Source: Tersicoccus solisilvae (GTDB lineage: Bacteria; Actinomycetota; Actinomycetes; Actinomycetales; Micrococcaceae). From it: DNA of 64,000 nucleotides. Position 1 is the first letter of the stretch; every line of letters starts with the position of its first letter. Made by a program: the position numbers and the translations under genes. The notes below the pieces were generated by a model that searched no databases, was not told the origin of the DNA, and saw only the letters and a program-made list of their open reading frames with translations. Location: contig NZ_BMJI01000005.1 in the NCBI RefSeq assembly GCF_014643255.1, forward strand, positions 1 through 64,000, read 5' to 3'. Below are positions 49,165-58,339 of this stretch, piece after piece.

Positions 49165-50317
49165 CGGGACGGTCGAGCCACTCGAGCACCCGGCCGATCA
49201 CCCGCTCCTGCTCCGCGTCCGTCAGGGTCGTGGAGCAGGGCAGCGACAGGCCGCGCCGGAACACGTCCTCGCCGACCGCGCCCCCGAGTACCCGCTCGTT
49301 CTTCAGCGGCGGCTGCAGGTGCAGGGGCCGCCACAGCGCACGGGAATCGATGCCGGCGACGCCGAGGAAGTCCTGCAGCTCGTCCCGCGCCGACTCGTCG
49401 TCGCGCCCGCGGTCCGGAACCAGGACCGAGTACAGCCAGAACGTGGACTCGGTGCCGGGCACCTGGGGGGGCGGCGTGATCGCCGTGTCCGCGAACGCGT
49501 CGGTGTACCGCTGGGCGATCTCCCGCTTCCGGGCGACGAACTCGTCGAGCCGCTCGAGCTGGGCGACGCCGAGCGCCGCGGCGACGTTGGTCAGCCGGTA
49601 GTTGAAGCCCACCTCGTCGTGCAGGTAGCCCCGGTCGGGCAGCCGCGCCTGGGTGGTCAGATGCTTCGCCCGGGCGGCCAGCTCGTCGTCGTCGGTGGTC
49701 AGCATGCCGCCGCCACCGGTGGTCATGATCTTGTTCCCGTTGAAGGAGAAGGCCCCCATCAGGCCCACCGTGCCCACGTGCCGGCCCGCGGCGGGACCGT
49801 CGGTGTAGACGGCGCCGAGCGCCTCGGCGGCGTCCTCGATCACCGGAATGCCGTACGTCTCGCCCAGCGCCACGGCCCGCGCGGCGTCGGCCGGCTGACC
49901 GAGGATGTGGACGATCTCGATCGCCTTGGGCAGCCGCTCGCCGCCGCGGGACCGGCGCTCGAGCTCCACCTCGAGCAGGTCGAGGTCCATGCCCCAGGTG
50001 TCGGCCCGGGAGTCGACGAGCAGCAGATCGGCGAACTGGTAGGACGCGGCGTTGGAGCTGGCCATGAAGGTGAAGTCCGAGACCGCCACCTCGTCACCCG
50101 GCCGGATGCCGACCATCCGCATGGCGACGTGCAGGGCCGCGGTGCCCGAGGCACACGCGACGGCGTGCTTCGCGCCGACCTTCTCCGCGAAGGCGCGCTC
50201 GAAGTCGGCGACGTAGTGCCCGACGGAGGAGACGAAACCGCTGTCGACGGCGTCGCGCACGAGCTCCGACTCGCGGGCTCCGATGTTGGGGACGGCGAGG
50301 GGAATCCGTTCAGTCAT
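49157..50317 (-). CDS. legC: Sugar aminotransferase of the DegT/DnrJ family (LegC-like)
   Basis: This 386-residue PLP enzyme should aminate the 4-keto group made by LegB, giving a 4-amino sugar. Family motifs are SGTAALHVAM, EDAAEALGAVY and FSFNGNKIMTTGGGG, where the Lys binds PLP. Length is normal. It lies 13 bp after legB and overlaps the flippase start. The combined cluster content makes LegC (acting on a GDP-4-keto-6-deoxy-GlcNAc) the best match. Confidence 0.88.
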   Translation of the reverse strand: MTERIPLAVPNIGARESELVRDAVDSGFVSSVGHYVADFERAFAEKVGAKHAVACASGTAALHVAMRMVGIRPGDEVAVSDFTFMASSNAASYQFADLLLVDSRADTWGMDLDLLEVELERRSRGGERLPKAIEIVHILGQPADAARAVALGETYGIPVIEDAAEALGAVYTDGPAAGRHVGTVGLMGAFSFNGNKIMTTGGGGMLTTDDDELAARAKHLTTQARLPDRGYLHDEVGFNYRLTNVAAALGVAQLERLDEFVARKREIAQRYTDAFADTAITPPPQVPGTESTFWLYSVLVPDRGRDDESARDELQDFLGVAGIDSRALWRPLHLQPPLKNERVLGGAVGEDVFRRGLSLPCSTTLTDAEQERVIGRVLEWLDRPGD

Positions 50318-50329
50318 CGTGTCCGCCCC

Positions 50330-51343
50330 TCAGCGCGCGTAGCGGGCGGCGTCGGCGGCGTCGACGTTCCGGGTGGAGATCCACTCCGCGGTGCGGCGCA
50401 GGCCCTCCTCCAGGTCGACCGACGGGGCCCAGCCGAGCTCCTCCAGCGCCTGCGACGGATCCGAGAGCAGCCGCATCACCTCGCTGGCGTCGGGCCGGAC
50501 CCGCTCGTCCTCGGTGATGATCTCGGCCGTCGACCCGGTCACCTCGCGGGCCAGCTCCACCAGTTCGCCGATGGTCACGTCGTGCCCGGTGCCCAGCTGG
50601 ATGACCTGGCCCTCGAGCGGGATGTCGGCGGTGGCCGCGCGGAGGAAGCCGTCGGCGGTGTCCTCGACGTAGGTGAAGTCGCGGCGCGGCGTGAGCGAGC
50701 CGAGGCGGATCTCCCTCGCCCCGGCGACCATCTGGCGCAGCACCGTGGGGATCACGGCGCGCGCCGACTGGCGCGGGCCGAAGGTGTTGAAGGGGCGCAG
50801 CACCATGACGGGCGTCTCGAAGGAGCGGGCCCACGCCTCGCACAGCTTGTCCGCGCCGATCTTCGTGGCACTGTAGGGCGACTGGCCGCGCAGCTCGTTC
50901 TTCACGGTGATCGGCACCGTCTCCGGGGTGCCGTACACCTCGGAGGTGGAGGTGTTGACCATGCGGGGCACCTCGTGCCGGCGGACCCCTTCGAGCACGT
51001 TCAGGGTGCCGACGATGTTCGTCTCCACGTAGGAGCGCGGCGCCTGGTAGGAGTACGGGATGGCGATCAGGGCGGCCAGGTGCAGCACGACGTCGGCGCC
51101 GGCCACCAGGTCGGAGACGAACTCCGCGTCACGGATGTCACCGAGGCGCAGGTCGGCCGCGTCGCGCTCCTGGGCGCTCAGTTCGTCCAGCCAGCCGTAG
51201 GAGCCGTTGGAGTTGTAGACGCACAGGGCGCGCACGTTCGCGCCGGCGGCGATCGCCTGCTGGGTGACGTGGCTGCCGATGAAGCCGTCCGCGCCGGTGA
51301 CGACGACGGTCTTGCCCGACAGATCCTGGGTGCTCGTGCTCAT
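50330..51343 (-). CDS. legB: NAD-dependent 4,6-dehydratase (LegB-like)
   Basis: This 337-residue extended SDR has the Rossmann motif VVVTGADGFIGSHV and the active-site Tyr-Lys (SPYSATKIGADKL) with NTSTSEVYG before it. It should remove water from a nucleotide-linked GlcNAc to make a 4-keto-6-deoxy sugar. The ATG overlaps the ptmE stop (ATGA, 51340-51343). Adjacent ptmE suggests a GDP-linked substrate, as in Campylobacter. Confidence 0.9.
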   Translation of the reverse strand: MSTSTQDLSGKTVVVTGADGFIGSHVTQQAIAAGANVRALCVYNSNGSYGWLDELSAQERDAADLRLGDIRDAEFVSDLVAGADVVLHLAALIAIPYSYQAPRSYVETNIVGTLNVLEGVRRHEVPRMVNTSTSEVYGTPETVPITVKNELRGQSPYSATKIGADKLCEAWARSFETPVMVLRPFNTFGPRQSARAVIPTVLRQMVAGAREIRLGSLTPRRDFTYVEDTADGFLRAATADIPLEGQVIQLGTGHDVTIGELVELAREVTGSTAEIITEDERVRPDASEVMRLLSDPSQALEELGWAPSVDLEEGLRRTAEWISTRNVDAADAARYAR

Positions 51344-52419
51344 GCGGGTGACTGGCCTTTCGCTTTGGCGAGATCGGTGGGGGTGCCGACGTCGATCCAG
51401 TCCGACTCGATCGGCCAGGCGCTGACGGTCCGCGACGACGCGATGCACGCCTGGATCAGGTCGGGCATCGAGTACGGGGTCAGGTAGGGCACCATGGCCA
51501 GCGCCTCGGGGGACACGGCGTAGATCCCGGAACTTATCTCGCATTCTATGGTGGGCTTCTCCACCACTTCCCTGACCCGCCGGCCCGGTTCCAGTTCCAG
51601 GACGCCGAACGGGATCTGGTGCGTGTAGGGGCGCGCCGCCACGGTCACGGTCGCGCCGCGCTCGGCGTGGAACGCCAGCAGGTCGGCGGCCGAGTAGCGG
51701 ACCATCAGGTCCGCGTTGGTGACGATGATCGGCTCGGCGAGGTCCGGCCGCTCGTGGTGCAGCACGCCCAGCGCCCCGGCCGTGTTCAACGGCGTCTCGG
51801 GGTCCTCGTGCAGGTAGGTGATCGTGCAGCCCAGCTGGGAGCCGTCGCCCAGGTGCGCCTCGATCTTCTCGGCCAGGTAGGCGACGGAGACGTAGATCGA
51901 CGTGATGCCGGAGTCGACCAGCCCGAGGATGATCCACTCGATGATGGTCCGGTCCGCGACCGTCATCAGCGGCTTGGGGGTGTCCTTCGTCAGATTCCCC
52001 AGGCGCGTGCCGCGGCCCCCGGCCATGATCAGCGCGACGTTGGGCAGCGCCTTCCGGCCGACGATGTCGGTGAGGGTGTGCAGGCCCTGCAACCGGCCCT
52101 CGGCGTCCACCACCGGCACCTCGGTGATCCGCTGGCTGCGCATCAGGTCCAGGGCCCGGCTGCGGCCCTCGTCCGGGCTGACGGTGCGGGGGGTGGTGTT
52201 GGCGACGTCGCGCGCGGGATCGCCGAGGTCGGCACCGGCCAGCAGCGCCCGCCGGACGTCCCCGTCGGTGAGCACGCCGACGAGCCGGGACTGGTCGTCG
52301 ATGACGAGGGCGATCGAGGAGCCGCCCTGGTCGATGGTCTGCAGCGCTTCCCGCAGCGTGGCGCCGGTGCCGATGCAGCAGGCGCCCAGATGGTCGTCGA
52401 AGGTCATGGTTCTCGTCAT
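51340..52419 (-). CDS. ptmE: CBS-domain nucleotidyltransferase (PtmE-like)
   Basis: This 359-residue protein has two CBS domains (about 10-125) joined to a sugar-phosphate nucleotidyltransferase (about 127-359). The NTase motif is IMAGGRGTRLGNLTKDTPKP, read in parts, with VTNADLMV and EKPTIECEIS. This architecture is that of PtmE, the glucosamine-1-phosphate guanylyltransferase that starts the GDP-linked route to legionaminic acid. Its presence is the best evidence for the GDP pathway here. It overlaps its neighbours by four bases at each end. Confidence 0.88.
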   Translation of the reverse strand: MTRTMTFDDHLGACCIGTGATLREALQTIDQGGSSIALVIDDQSRLVGVLTDGDVRRALLAGADLGDPARDVANTTPRTVSPDEGRSRALDLMRSQRITEVPVVDAEGRLQGLHTLTDIVGRKALPNVALIMAGGRGTRLGNLTKDTPKPLMTVADRTIIEWIILGLVDSGITSIYVSVAYLAEKIEAHLGDGSQLGCTITYLHEDPETPLNTAGALGVLHHERPDLAEPIIVTNADLMVRYSAADLLAFHAERGATVTVAARPYTHQIPFGVLELEPGRRVREVVEKPTIECEISSGIYAVSPEALAMVPYLTPYSMPDLIQACIASSRTVSAWPIESDWIDVGTPTDLAKAKGQSPA

Positions 52420-53579
52420 GATGCGCGGTCCTGCCCGTCGAGATCGATGAAGGTCTTCACGAGTGACTGCTCGGGCGCGGCCCGGACGACGGCGGCGATG
52501 CGGCCGGCCGCGTGCGAATCGCCGTACGGGTTGGTCGTGGCGGCGCTGGCGGCGGCGAACGCCGGATCCAGCGCGGCGTCGATCGCCCGCCGCAGCGAGG
52601 CGGCGTCGTCCGCGCAGTCGATCACGTTGGCGCCGTGCTCCCGGCCGCGCTGCCGCTCCCCCACGTTCACCACGGGCAGGCCGAAGCTGGCGGCCTCGAT
52701 GATCCCGGAGGAGGAGTTGCCGAGCATGGCGTCGGCGCGAGCCATGGTCGCCGGGTAGAGCGGGCCCAGGTTCTCGCGCAGGATGACGTGCGGGTCGCCG
52801 GCCGCGGCGAGCTCGTCGAGCACGGCGACGATGCGCTCCCGGCCGGGGTCGAACCCGGGGTGGGTGACCAGGACGGTGCCCCCGGTGGCGGTCGCGGCGG
52901 CGTAGACCCGGCGCGCGACCGTGCCGGGGTCCTCCCCGTCCGTGGCCGTCTCGGGGTGGTAGGCCACCATCAGCAGCGGGCTGCGGGGCGTCACCCCGAA
53001 CTCCGCGGCGAACTGCTCGTCGGTCAGCGGGGCGGCGTCGGCGAAGCGGTCCAGGCCGGGCGCTCCCGTGCGGTGCACCCGGCGAGGGTCCTCCCCGAGC
53101 TGGCGCACCCGGCGGGCGGCGCCCTCAGTGGCCACGCCGTGCTGGTCGGCCAGCTTGGTGACGGCGTGCCTGACGCGTTCGTCCAGCGCGCCCTCGGTCA
53201 CCTCCCCGCCGTGCAGGTGGACGATGCGCACGCCGTGCAGGGCCGCGACCGGGACCACGAACAGCAGTTCCCAGCGGTCGCCGAGGACGAGCAGCACGTC
53301 GGGCCGGGTCGACTCGATCAGCGCCCCGACGGCGGTGGCCAGCGCGGCACCCGTGGCGGTCTGGCCGGCCGGCTCGGGAGCGGCCAGGTGCAGGCCGAGG
53401 TCGTGGTGGACGAAGCTGCCGTCTGCCAGGCCGGCGCCGGCGAGCAGCGGGGCGGCGGCGCCGGGGGCGAACCCGACCGCGGTGGCCGCGTGCAGCTCGA
53501 CGTGACTCGCGAGTTCGGTCAGCACCGGGGCGAGCGGATACAGGTCCGCCCGGGTACCGACGAATGCGAGGACCCTCAC
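52416..53579 (-). CDS. legG: Nucleotide-sugar hydrolysing 2-epimerase (LegG/NeuC-like)
   Basis: This 387-residue enzyme of the UDP-GlcNAc 2-epimerase fold should hydrolyse a nucleotide-linked 2,4-diamino sugar and invert C2. Signs are VGTRADLYPLAPV at the N-terminus, LGDRWELLF, HLHGGEVTEGALDE and GNSSSGIIEAASFGLPVVNVG at the C-terminal nucleotide site. The GTG start overlaps the legI stop (GTGA). The longer frame to 53744 runs into legI and is discarded. Confidence 0.88.
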   Translation of the reverse strand: MRVLAFVGTRADLYPLAPVLTELASHVELHAATAVGFAPGAAAPLLAGAGLADGSFVHHDLGLHLAAPEPAGQTATGAALATAVGALIESTRPDVLLVLGDRWELLFVVPVAALHGVRIVHLHGGEVTEGALDERVRHAVTKLADQHGVATEGAARRVRQLGEDPRRVHRTGAPGLDRFADAAPLTDEQFAAEFGVTPRSPLLMVAYHPETATDGEDPGTVARRVYAAATATGGTVLVTHPGFDPGRERIVAVLDELAAAGDPHVILRENLGPLYPATMARADAMLGNSSSGIIEAASFGLPVVNVGERQRGREHGANVIDCADDAASLRRAIDAALDPAFAAASAATTNPYGDSHAAGRIAAVVRAAPEQSLVKTFIDLDGQDRAS

Positions 53580-54631
53580 GAGGAGAGGTCTCGGTCCGTC
53601 AGCTGGTCGCCGGCGCTCAGGTCGCGGCCGGCGGTCCTGCCCACCACCTCCGCCGACGGCGGCAGGCCGCCCTCGGGCCGGAGCACGGAGACGTCCTGCG
53701 CCGTGATCACGGAGCCGGCGGCCACGTCGCGGACGACGTGCCACGACCGGCGCACCAGCGTCGCGTTGTCCTCCTCGCTCGGCATGCGGCGCTTGTTGCC
53801 GTCGCCGAGGGCCTGGCCGACCTCGCGGACCCGCTGCACGTAGTCGACGAACTCGTCGCGCTCCAGGGAGGCGGCGTGGTCCGGGCCGTTGCGGGTGCGG
53901 TCGGTGGTGATGTGCTTCTCCAGCAGCGTCGACCCCAGGGAGGTGGCGACGACGGCGGTGAGGGCGCCGGGCGTGTGGTCCGACCAGCCGACCTGCACCC
54001 CGAAGCGGTCACGCAGGGCGGGGATGGCCCGGAGGTTGGCCTGGTCCAGCGGCGCCGGGTAGGAGGAGACGCAGTGCAGCAGCACCGTGGCTGGGGCCGC
54101 GGCGGTCGCGGCGAGCGCGTCGGCCACCTCGTCGACGGTGCCCATCCCGGTGGAGACGATCATCGGCAGCCCGAGGGCGGCGACGGCGGCGAGGAACGGC
54201 GTGTTCGTCAGCTCCCCGGAGCCGATCTTCAGCCCGGGCACGCCCATGTCGGCGAGCAGGTGGGCGCTGTCCAGGTCGAACGGGGTGGAGAGGAACGTGA
54301 TACCGCGCTCCTCGCTGTGCTGCCGCAGCTCCGCCCAGGCCTGTCTCGGAAGGGTCAGCGCGGAGAGCATCTCGGCCTGCGACTGGTCGAACCCGGCGGC
54401 CTGCTGGTACGGCGTGGTCCCGGCGGACTCGGAGACGAGCGCACTCGGATCGAAGGTCTGGAACTTGACCGCGTTGGCGCCGCTGTCGGCGGCCAGGTCC
54501 ACCAGCTCGTGGGCGACGGCGATGTCGCCGTCGTGGTTGACCCCGGCCTCCGCGATGATGAACGTCGGCTCCTGAGCGCCGATGCGGTGGGAGCCGAACT
54601 GGACAGCCTCGGGGACCGCGGAATCAGTCAA
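53576..54631 (-). CDS. legI: Nonulosonic (legionaminic) acid synthase (LegI/NeuB family)
   Basis: This 351-residue synthase condenses the released sugar with phosphoenolpyruvate. The NeuB domain (about 15-270) shows IAEAGVNHDG, VKFQTF, STPFDLDS and KIGSGELTN; a C-terminal SAF (antifreeze-like) domain follows (about 290-350). I chose TTG 54631, preceded by GAAAGG, overlapping the legH stop by eight bases. Alternative ATG starts at 54652 and upstream are less supported. The synthase is the key enzyme of the pathway. Confidence 0.9.
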   Translation of the reverse strand: MTDSAVPEAVQFGSHRIGAQEPTFIIAEAGVNHDGDIAVAHELVDLAADSGANAVKFQTFDPSALVSESAGTTPYQQAAGFDQSQAEMLSALTLPRQAWAELRQHSEERGITFLSTPFDLDSAHLLADMGVPGLKIGSGELTNTPFLAAVAALGLPMIVSTGMGTVDEVADALAATAAAPATVLLHCVSSYPAPLDQANLRAIPALRDRFGVQVGWSDHTPGALTAVVATSLGSTLLEKHITTDRTRNGPDHAASLERDEFVDYVQRVREVGQALGDGNKRRMPSEEDNATLVRRSWHVVRDVAAGSVITAQDVSVLRPEGGLPPSAEVVGRTAGRDLSAGDQLTDRDLSS

Positions 54632-55286
54632 GAAGAGGGACCTTTCGGGCATGCAGGGGACGGGCGGGGACTCCCCCATATGTTGCCATACCTTCCAGAT
54701 CGGCCACCGCCACGGTGCCCGCTCCGAGCACCGCGCCGGGCCCGATCATGCGGCCCGGCAGCACCCGCGCGCCCGACCCGAGGAAGACCTTCTCCCCGAT
54801 CGCGGCGGCCCCGAGCAGCACGGCTCCCGGCGCGACGTGAGACCAGTCACCGACCCGCGCGTCGTGTTCGATCACGGCGGCGGTGTTGACGATCGTGCCC
54901 GCGCCGACGACGGCGCCGGGCCCGACGTGGGCGTGCTCGAGCACCTGGACCAGCGGGCCGAGGTCGGCGAGGGCGTCGACGGTGGCGGTGGCGGCGACGA
55001 GGGGGTGGGCCAGGGCGCGCAGCGGCTCCGTGGCCAGGATCACCTGCGCCACCCGCTCCCGGACGGCGTTCTCCCCGATCGCCACGGTGATCGCCAGGCC
55101 GTGCTCGCGGGCGTGGTCCAGGGCCGGCGCGTCGTCGGTGAAGACCCGCGCGTCCGGAGCGCCGAGGACGGCCGGGTCACCGGGGTCCCGATCGCTGACG
55201 GCGGCGACGGTGCCGCCAGTGCCGCGGATCACCGCGGCCACGCTGCGGGCGTGCCCGGACGCTCCGATGATCAGCCAGTCGTGCAT
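54624..55286 (-). CDS. legH: NeuD/LegH-like acetyltransferase with left-handed helix
   Basis: This 220-residue protein has an N-terminal Rossmann-like PglD fold (LIIGASGHARSVAAVI) and a C-terminal hexapeptide helix (VGPGAVVGAGTIVNTAAVIEHD and ATYGGVPARPL, read in parts). Relatives acetylate the 4-amino group of nucleotide-linked sugars. It is the first gene of the minus-strand operon, with AAGGAG before ATG 55286. In this cluster it most likely makes the N-acetyl group of legionaminic acid. Confidence 0.85.
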   Translation of the reverse strand: MHDWLIIGASGHARSVAAVIRGTGGTVAAVSDRDPGDPAVLGAPDARVFTDDAPALDHAREHGLAITVAIGENAVRERVAQVILATEPLRALAHPLVAATATVDALADLGPLVQVLEHAHVGPGAVVGAGTIVNTAAVIEHDARVGDWSHVAPGAVLLGAAAIGEKVFLGSGARVLPGRMIGPGAVLGAGTVAVADLEGMATYGGVPARPLHARKVPLLD

Positions 55287-55463
55287 CCGTCTCGCTCCTT
55301 CGCGGCCGTGGCCCGTCGCCGGGTCGATCCCGGTGCTGGTCGCCTCCGGCGCCTCCACCGTACGGGCCACCACGGCCTTGGGCCACCACAGCGCCCTCCC
55401 GACACCACCACCGCGACGCCGTCCGCCACGAGCGCCCGTCTCTGCCGGCGGGTGCCCCCGCCG

Positions 55464-55479
55464 TATCATCGGGCCGGTG
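55464..55479 (+). promoter_or_regulatory. -10 element for a leaderless ptmF-like gene
   Basis: TATCAT (55464-55469) is followed by seven bases and then GTG at 55477, with no ribosome-binding site. It lies in the 190-bp divergent gap between the two arms of the glycan cluster. Confidence 0.5.
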
Positions 55480-56544
55480 GACATCTCCCCCCGCGCCTCC
55501 GCCCTGGCCGATCTCGACGCCGTCCCGCGGCTGAGCCCGCGCGAGGGCGGACGGAGCCCGCTGCGGGCGCTCGTGCGCGGCTCGGGGTCGATCGGTTCCC
55601 GGCACGCCCGCGTGCTGGCCGGCCTCGGCGTCGAGGAGGTCCTCGTGTGGCCGGTGCGGCCGGGCCGGCCGGGCGTGGACCGCAACCTTCCGGCCGGCGC
55701 CCGGGTGGTGGACAGCCTGCCCGAGGGACCGCTGGACCTGGTCGTCGTCGCCACCGACACGGACCGGCACGTCGCCGACACCGTGGACCTGCTCGCGGCA
55801 CAGCCGGCGGCCGTGCTGCTGGAGAAGCCGGTCAGCCCCACTGCGGAGTCGGCCCGGCCCCTGCTCGAGCATCCGAACGCCGACCGGATCGTCGTGAGCA
55901 CCCCGTTGCGCTACCACCAGGGGTTCGCCCTCACCGCGGCGCTGCTGGCGGAGCTGGGCACCGTCACGTCCGCGCACGTCGTCTCCCAGTCGTGGCTACC
56001 CGGCTGGCGCCCTCAGCGCGACTATCGGGAGAGCTACTCGGCGTCGGCCGCGCAGGGCGGGGTGCTGCGCGACCTGGTGCACGACATCGACTACCCGATG
56101 CAGCTGCTCGGCCGGCCGGACGCGCTGACCGCCGCGCTCGGCTCGGACCTGCTGGGCATCGAGGCCGAGGAGTGGGCGGAGCTGCTGTGGCTCGGCGCGG
56201 TGCCCGCGCACCTGCGGCTGGACTACATCACCCCGGTCACCTCGCGCGGCATCACCCTGTCCACCACCAGCGGGACGCTGCGGTGGGACGTGCCCGCCGC
56301 GCGGGTCGAGCTGATTCCGGCCGACGGCGAGCCGGTCGCGTGGTCCTTTCCCGCCGATCGCGACGTCGACACGATCCTCGCCCGCCAGACCGTGGCCGTG
56401 CTGCAGCGGGCCGGGCTCGAACCGCCGGCGGCCGTGTCCGCCTTCACCCCCGCGACGTTGGCCGACGGCGTCGACGCGGTGCGGATCTGCGACGCCGCGC
56501 GGGCCTCGGACCGCGCCGGCGGACGGGTGCGACTAGGGTGGTGA
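55477..56544 (+). CDS. Gfo/Idh/MocA-family oxidoreductase (PtmF-like)
   Basis: This 355-residue dehydrogenase has the nucleotide motif GSGSIGSRHARVLAGL near residue 36 and the conserved LLEKPVSPT. It is the first gene of the plus-strand arm. In Campylobacter a Gfo/Idh protein (PtmF) and an SDR (PtmA) act early in supplying the amino-sugar precursor, and both types occur here. The GTG start has a -10 hexamer seven bases upstream. The precise reaction is inferred. Confidence 0.8.
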   Translation: MDISPRASALADLDAVPRLSPREGGRSPLRALVRGSGSIGSRHARVLAGLGVEEVLVWPVRPGRPGVDRNLPAGARVVDSLPEGPLDLVVVATDTDRHVADTVDLLAAQPAAVLLEKPVSPTAESARPLLEHPNADRIVVSTPLRYHQGFALTAALLAELGTVTSAHVVSQSWLPGWRPQRDYRESYSASAAQGGVLRDLVHDIDYPMQLLGRPDALTAALGSDLLGIEAEEWAELLWLGAVPAHLRLDYITPVTSRGITLSTTSGTLRWDVPAARVELIPADGEPVAWSFPADRDVDTILARQTVAVLQRAGLEPPAAVSAFTPATLADGVDAVRICDAARASDRAGGRVRLGW

Positions 56545-56626
56545 TGCCGCGCCGGCGGGCCCGGCGGCGCGTGCACCAGCACCGGCACCACCACCCGGAT
56601 CAGTTCAGCGACGGGAGCTTCTCACC

Positions 56627-57448
56627 GTGACCCTTCCCGATCAGGCCAGCGAGCAGGCCACTGACCAGGTCAGTGCGCAGGCACCGTCGATCCTGGCGGT
56701 GATCCCGGCCCGCGGCGGCTCCAAGGGGCTGCCCGGCAAGAACGTGCGCCCGCTGCTCGGCCGGCCCCTGCTCGGCTGGTCCGTCGCCCTGGCCGACGAG
56801 CTCGGCCCGGACGTCCGCTGCGTCGTCTCGACCGACGACCCCGCCATCGCCGACGTCGCCCGCCAGCAGGGCGCCGACGTCCCGTTCCTCCGCCCGGCCG
56901 AGCTCGCCTCCGACACCGCGCCCATGGGGGCGGTGATCCGGCACGCGCTGGAGACGCTCGACCCGGACGGGCACATCGCGATGGTGCTGCTGCTGGATCC
57001 GACCAGCCCCACCCGCACCCCGGAGCGCGTCCGCGCCGCCATCGACCAGTTGGCCGCCGCCCCGCATCTGGACGGCGTCATCGCCGTCTCCGAACCCTTC
57101 TTCCACCCGACCTGGGTCGGCGTGAAGAAGGACGCCGGCGCCGACGACGGCGCCCTGGCGCGGTACTTCCCCGAGGGCACCGGCGTCACCCGCCGGCAGG
57201 ACGTGCCGCCCTTCCTGCGAATCAACGGCAACTTCTACGTGTGGCGCGCCGACTTCGTCCGCCGGCTGGAGACCAGCTGGTTCGACGAGGGCCGCCACGG
57301 GTACGTCGAGATCCCCGAGAGCCACGCGTTCAGCATCGACGACGAGCGGGAGTTCCGCCTGGTCGAGGCCGTGGTCACCGCCGGTCTCGCTCCGCTGCCC
57401 GGCCGCGAGCAGCCGGGCGATCACCAGCCGAGCCCCGCCGAAGCCTGA
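56627..57448 (+). CDS. CMP-legionaminic acid synthetase / acylneuraminate cytidylyltransferase
   Basis: This 273-residue enzyme activates the nonulosonic acid with CTP. The diagnostic motif IPARGGSKGLPGKN lies near residue 26, followed by STDDPAIADVA, LLDPTSPTRTPE and INGNFYVW. The ~22 N-terminal residues are polar. The GTG start has GGGAG nine bases before it. It follows the PtmF-like gene by 82 bp. It is equivalent to LegF or PtmB. Confidence 0.92.
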   Translation: MTLPDQASEQATDQVSAQAPSILAVIPARGGSKGLPGKNVRPLLGRPLLGWSVALADELGPDVRCVVSTDDPAIADVARQQGADVPFLRPAELASDTAPMGAVIRHALETLDPDGHIAMVLLLDPTSPTRTPERVRAAIDQLAAAPHLDGVIAVSEPFFHPTWVGVKKDAGADDGALARYFPEGTGVTRRQDVPPFLRINGNFYVWRADFVRRLETSWFDEGRHGYVEIPESHAFSIDDEREFRLVEAVVTAGLAPLPGREQPGDHQPSPAEA

Positions 57449-57494
57449 CGCCCGCCTGACCCTCTCTGCCGCCGATCCCTTCCGAGGAGTCCCG

Positions 57495-58292
57495 ATGACC
57501 AGCAGCTCCGCCGACCTCTTCTCCCTGGACGGACGGCGCGCGCTCGTCACCGGCGCCACCGGGCCGCTCGGCTCGGTGCTGGCGGACACCCTCGCCTCCC
57601 TCGGCGCGCGGGTGATCGTCTCCGACCTGGACGCGGATCGCTGCCATGCCGTCGCGGCCGAGCTGACCGACCGGCACGGCGTCGAGGCGGAGGCCGCGCC
57701 GGTGAACCTGCTCGGCGCCGACGGGCCCGCCACCCTCGCCGACGCGGTGGGCGATCAGCTCGATGTGCTGGTCAACAACGCCGCCTTCACCGGCACCTCC
57801 GGGGTGCCCGGCTACGCCGTCCCGTTCCCGGAGCAGACGGACGAGGCGTTCGACCTGGCCACCCGGCTGAACCTGCAGGTGCCGTTCTCCCTGTCCCGCC
57901 GGCTGGCGCCCAGGCTGGCGGCCTCGGGGCACGGCGCCATCGTCAACGTCTCGTCGATCTACGGCATCGTCGGGCCCAACATGGGGCTGTACGAGTCGAC
58001 GACGATGGGCAACCCGGCCGCCTACGGGGCGAGCAAGGGCGGCATCGTCCAGCTGACCCGCTACCTGGCGACGGTGCTGGCCCCCGACGTACGGGCCAAC
58101 GCCTTCGCCCCGGGCGGCATCGCCCGCGGGCAGGACGACGCGTTCACGGAGCGGTACACGAAGCTGACGCCGTTGGCCCGGATGGCCACGGAGGACGACT
58201 TCCGCGGCGTGGTGGCGTGGCTCGCCTCGGACGCCTCGCGCTACGTGACCGGCCAGACCATTCCCGTCGACGGGGGCTGGAGCGCCTGGTGA
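57495..58292 (+). CDS. ptmA: SDR oxidoreductase (PtmA-like)
   Basis: This 265-residue classical SDR has the cofactor motif VTGATGPLGSVLA, VNNAAFTG, catalytic Ser (NVSSIYG) and Tyr-Lys (YGASKGG). Genes of this type (PtmA) accompany legionaminic-acid clusters in Campylobacter. GAGGAG precedes the ATG by about eight bases. It closes the plus-strand arm; degenerate DNA starts right after it. The reaction is inferred from the cluster. Confidence 0.85.
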   Translation: MTSSSADLFSLDGRRALVTGATGPLGSVLADTLASLGARVIVSDLDADRCHAVAAELTDRHGVEAEAAPVNLLGADGPATLADAVGDQLDVLVNNAAFTGTSGVPGYAVPFPEQTDEAFDLATRLNLQVPFSLSRRLAPRLAASGHGAIVNVSSIYGIVGPNMGLYESTTMGNPAAYGASKGGIVQLTRYLATVLAPDVRANAFAPGGIARGQDDAFTERYTKLTPLARMATEDDFRGVVAWLASDASRYVTGQTIPVDGGWSAW

Positions 58293-58339
58293 GGCGCTGA
58301 GCGAGGCGATCCACGCCGACGGCGCCGTCAGGAAGAGCG

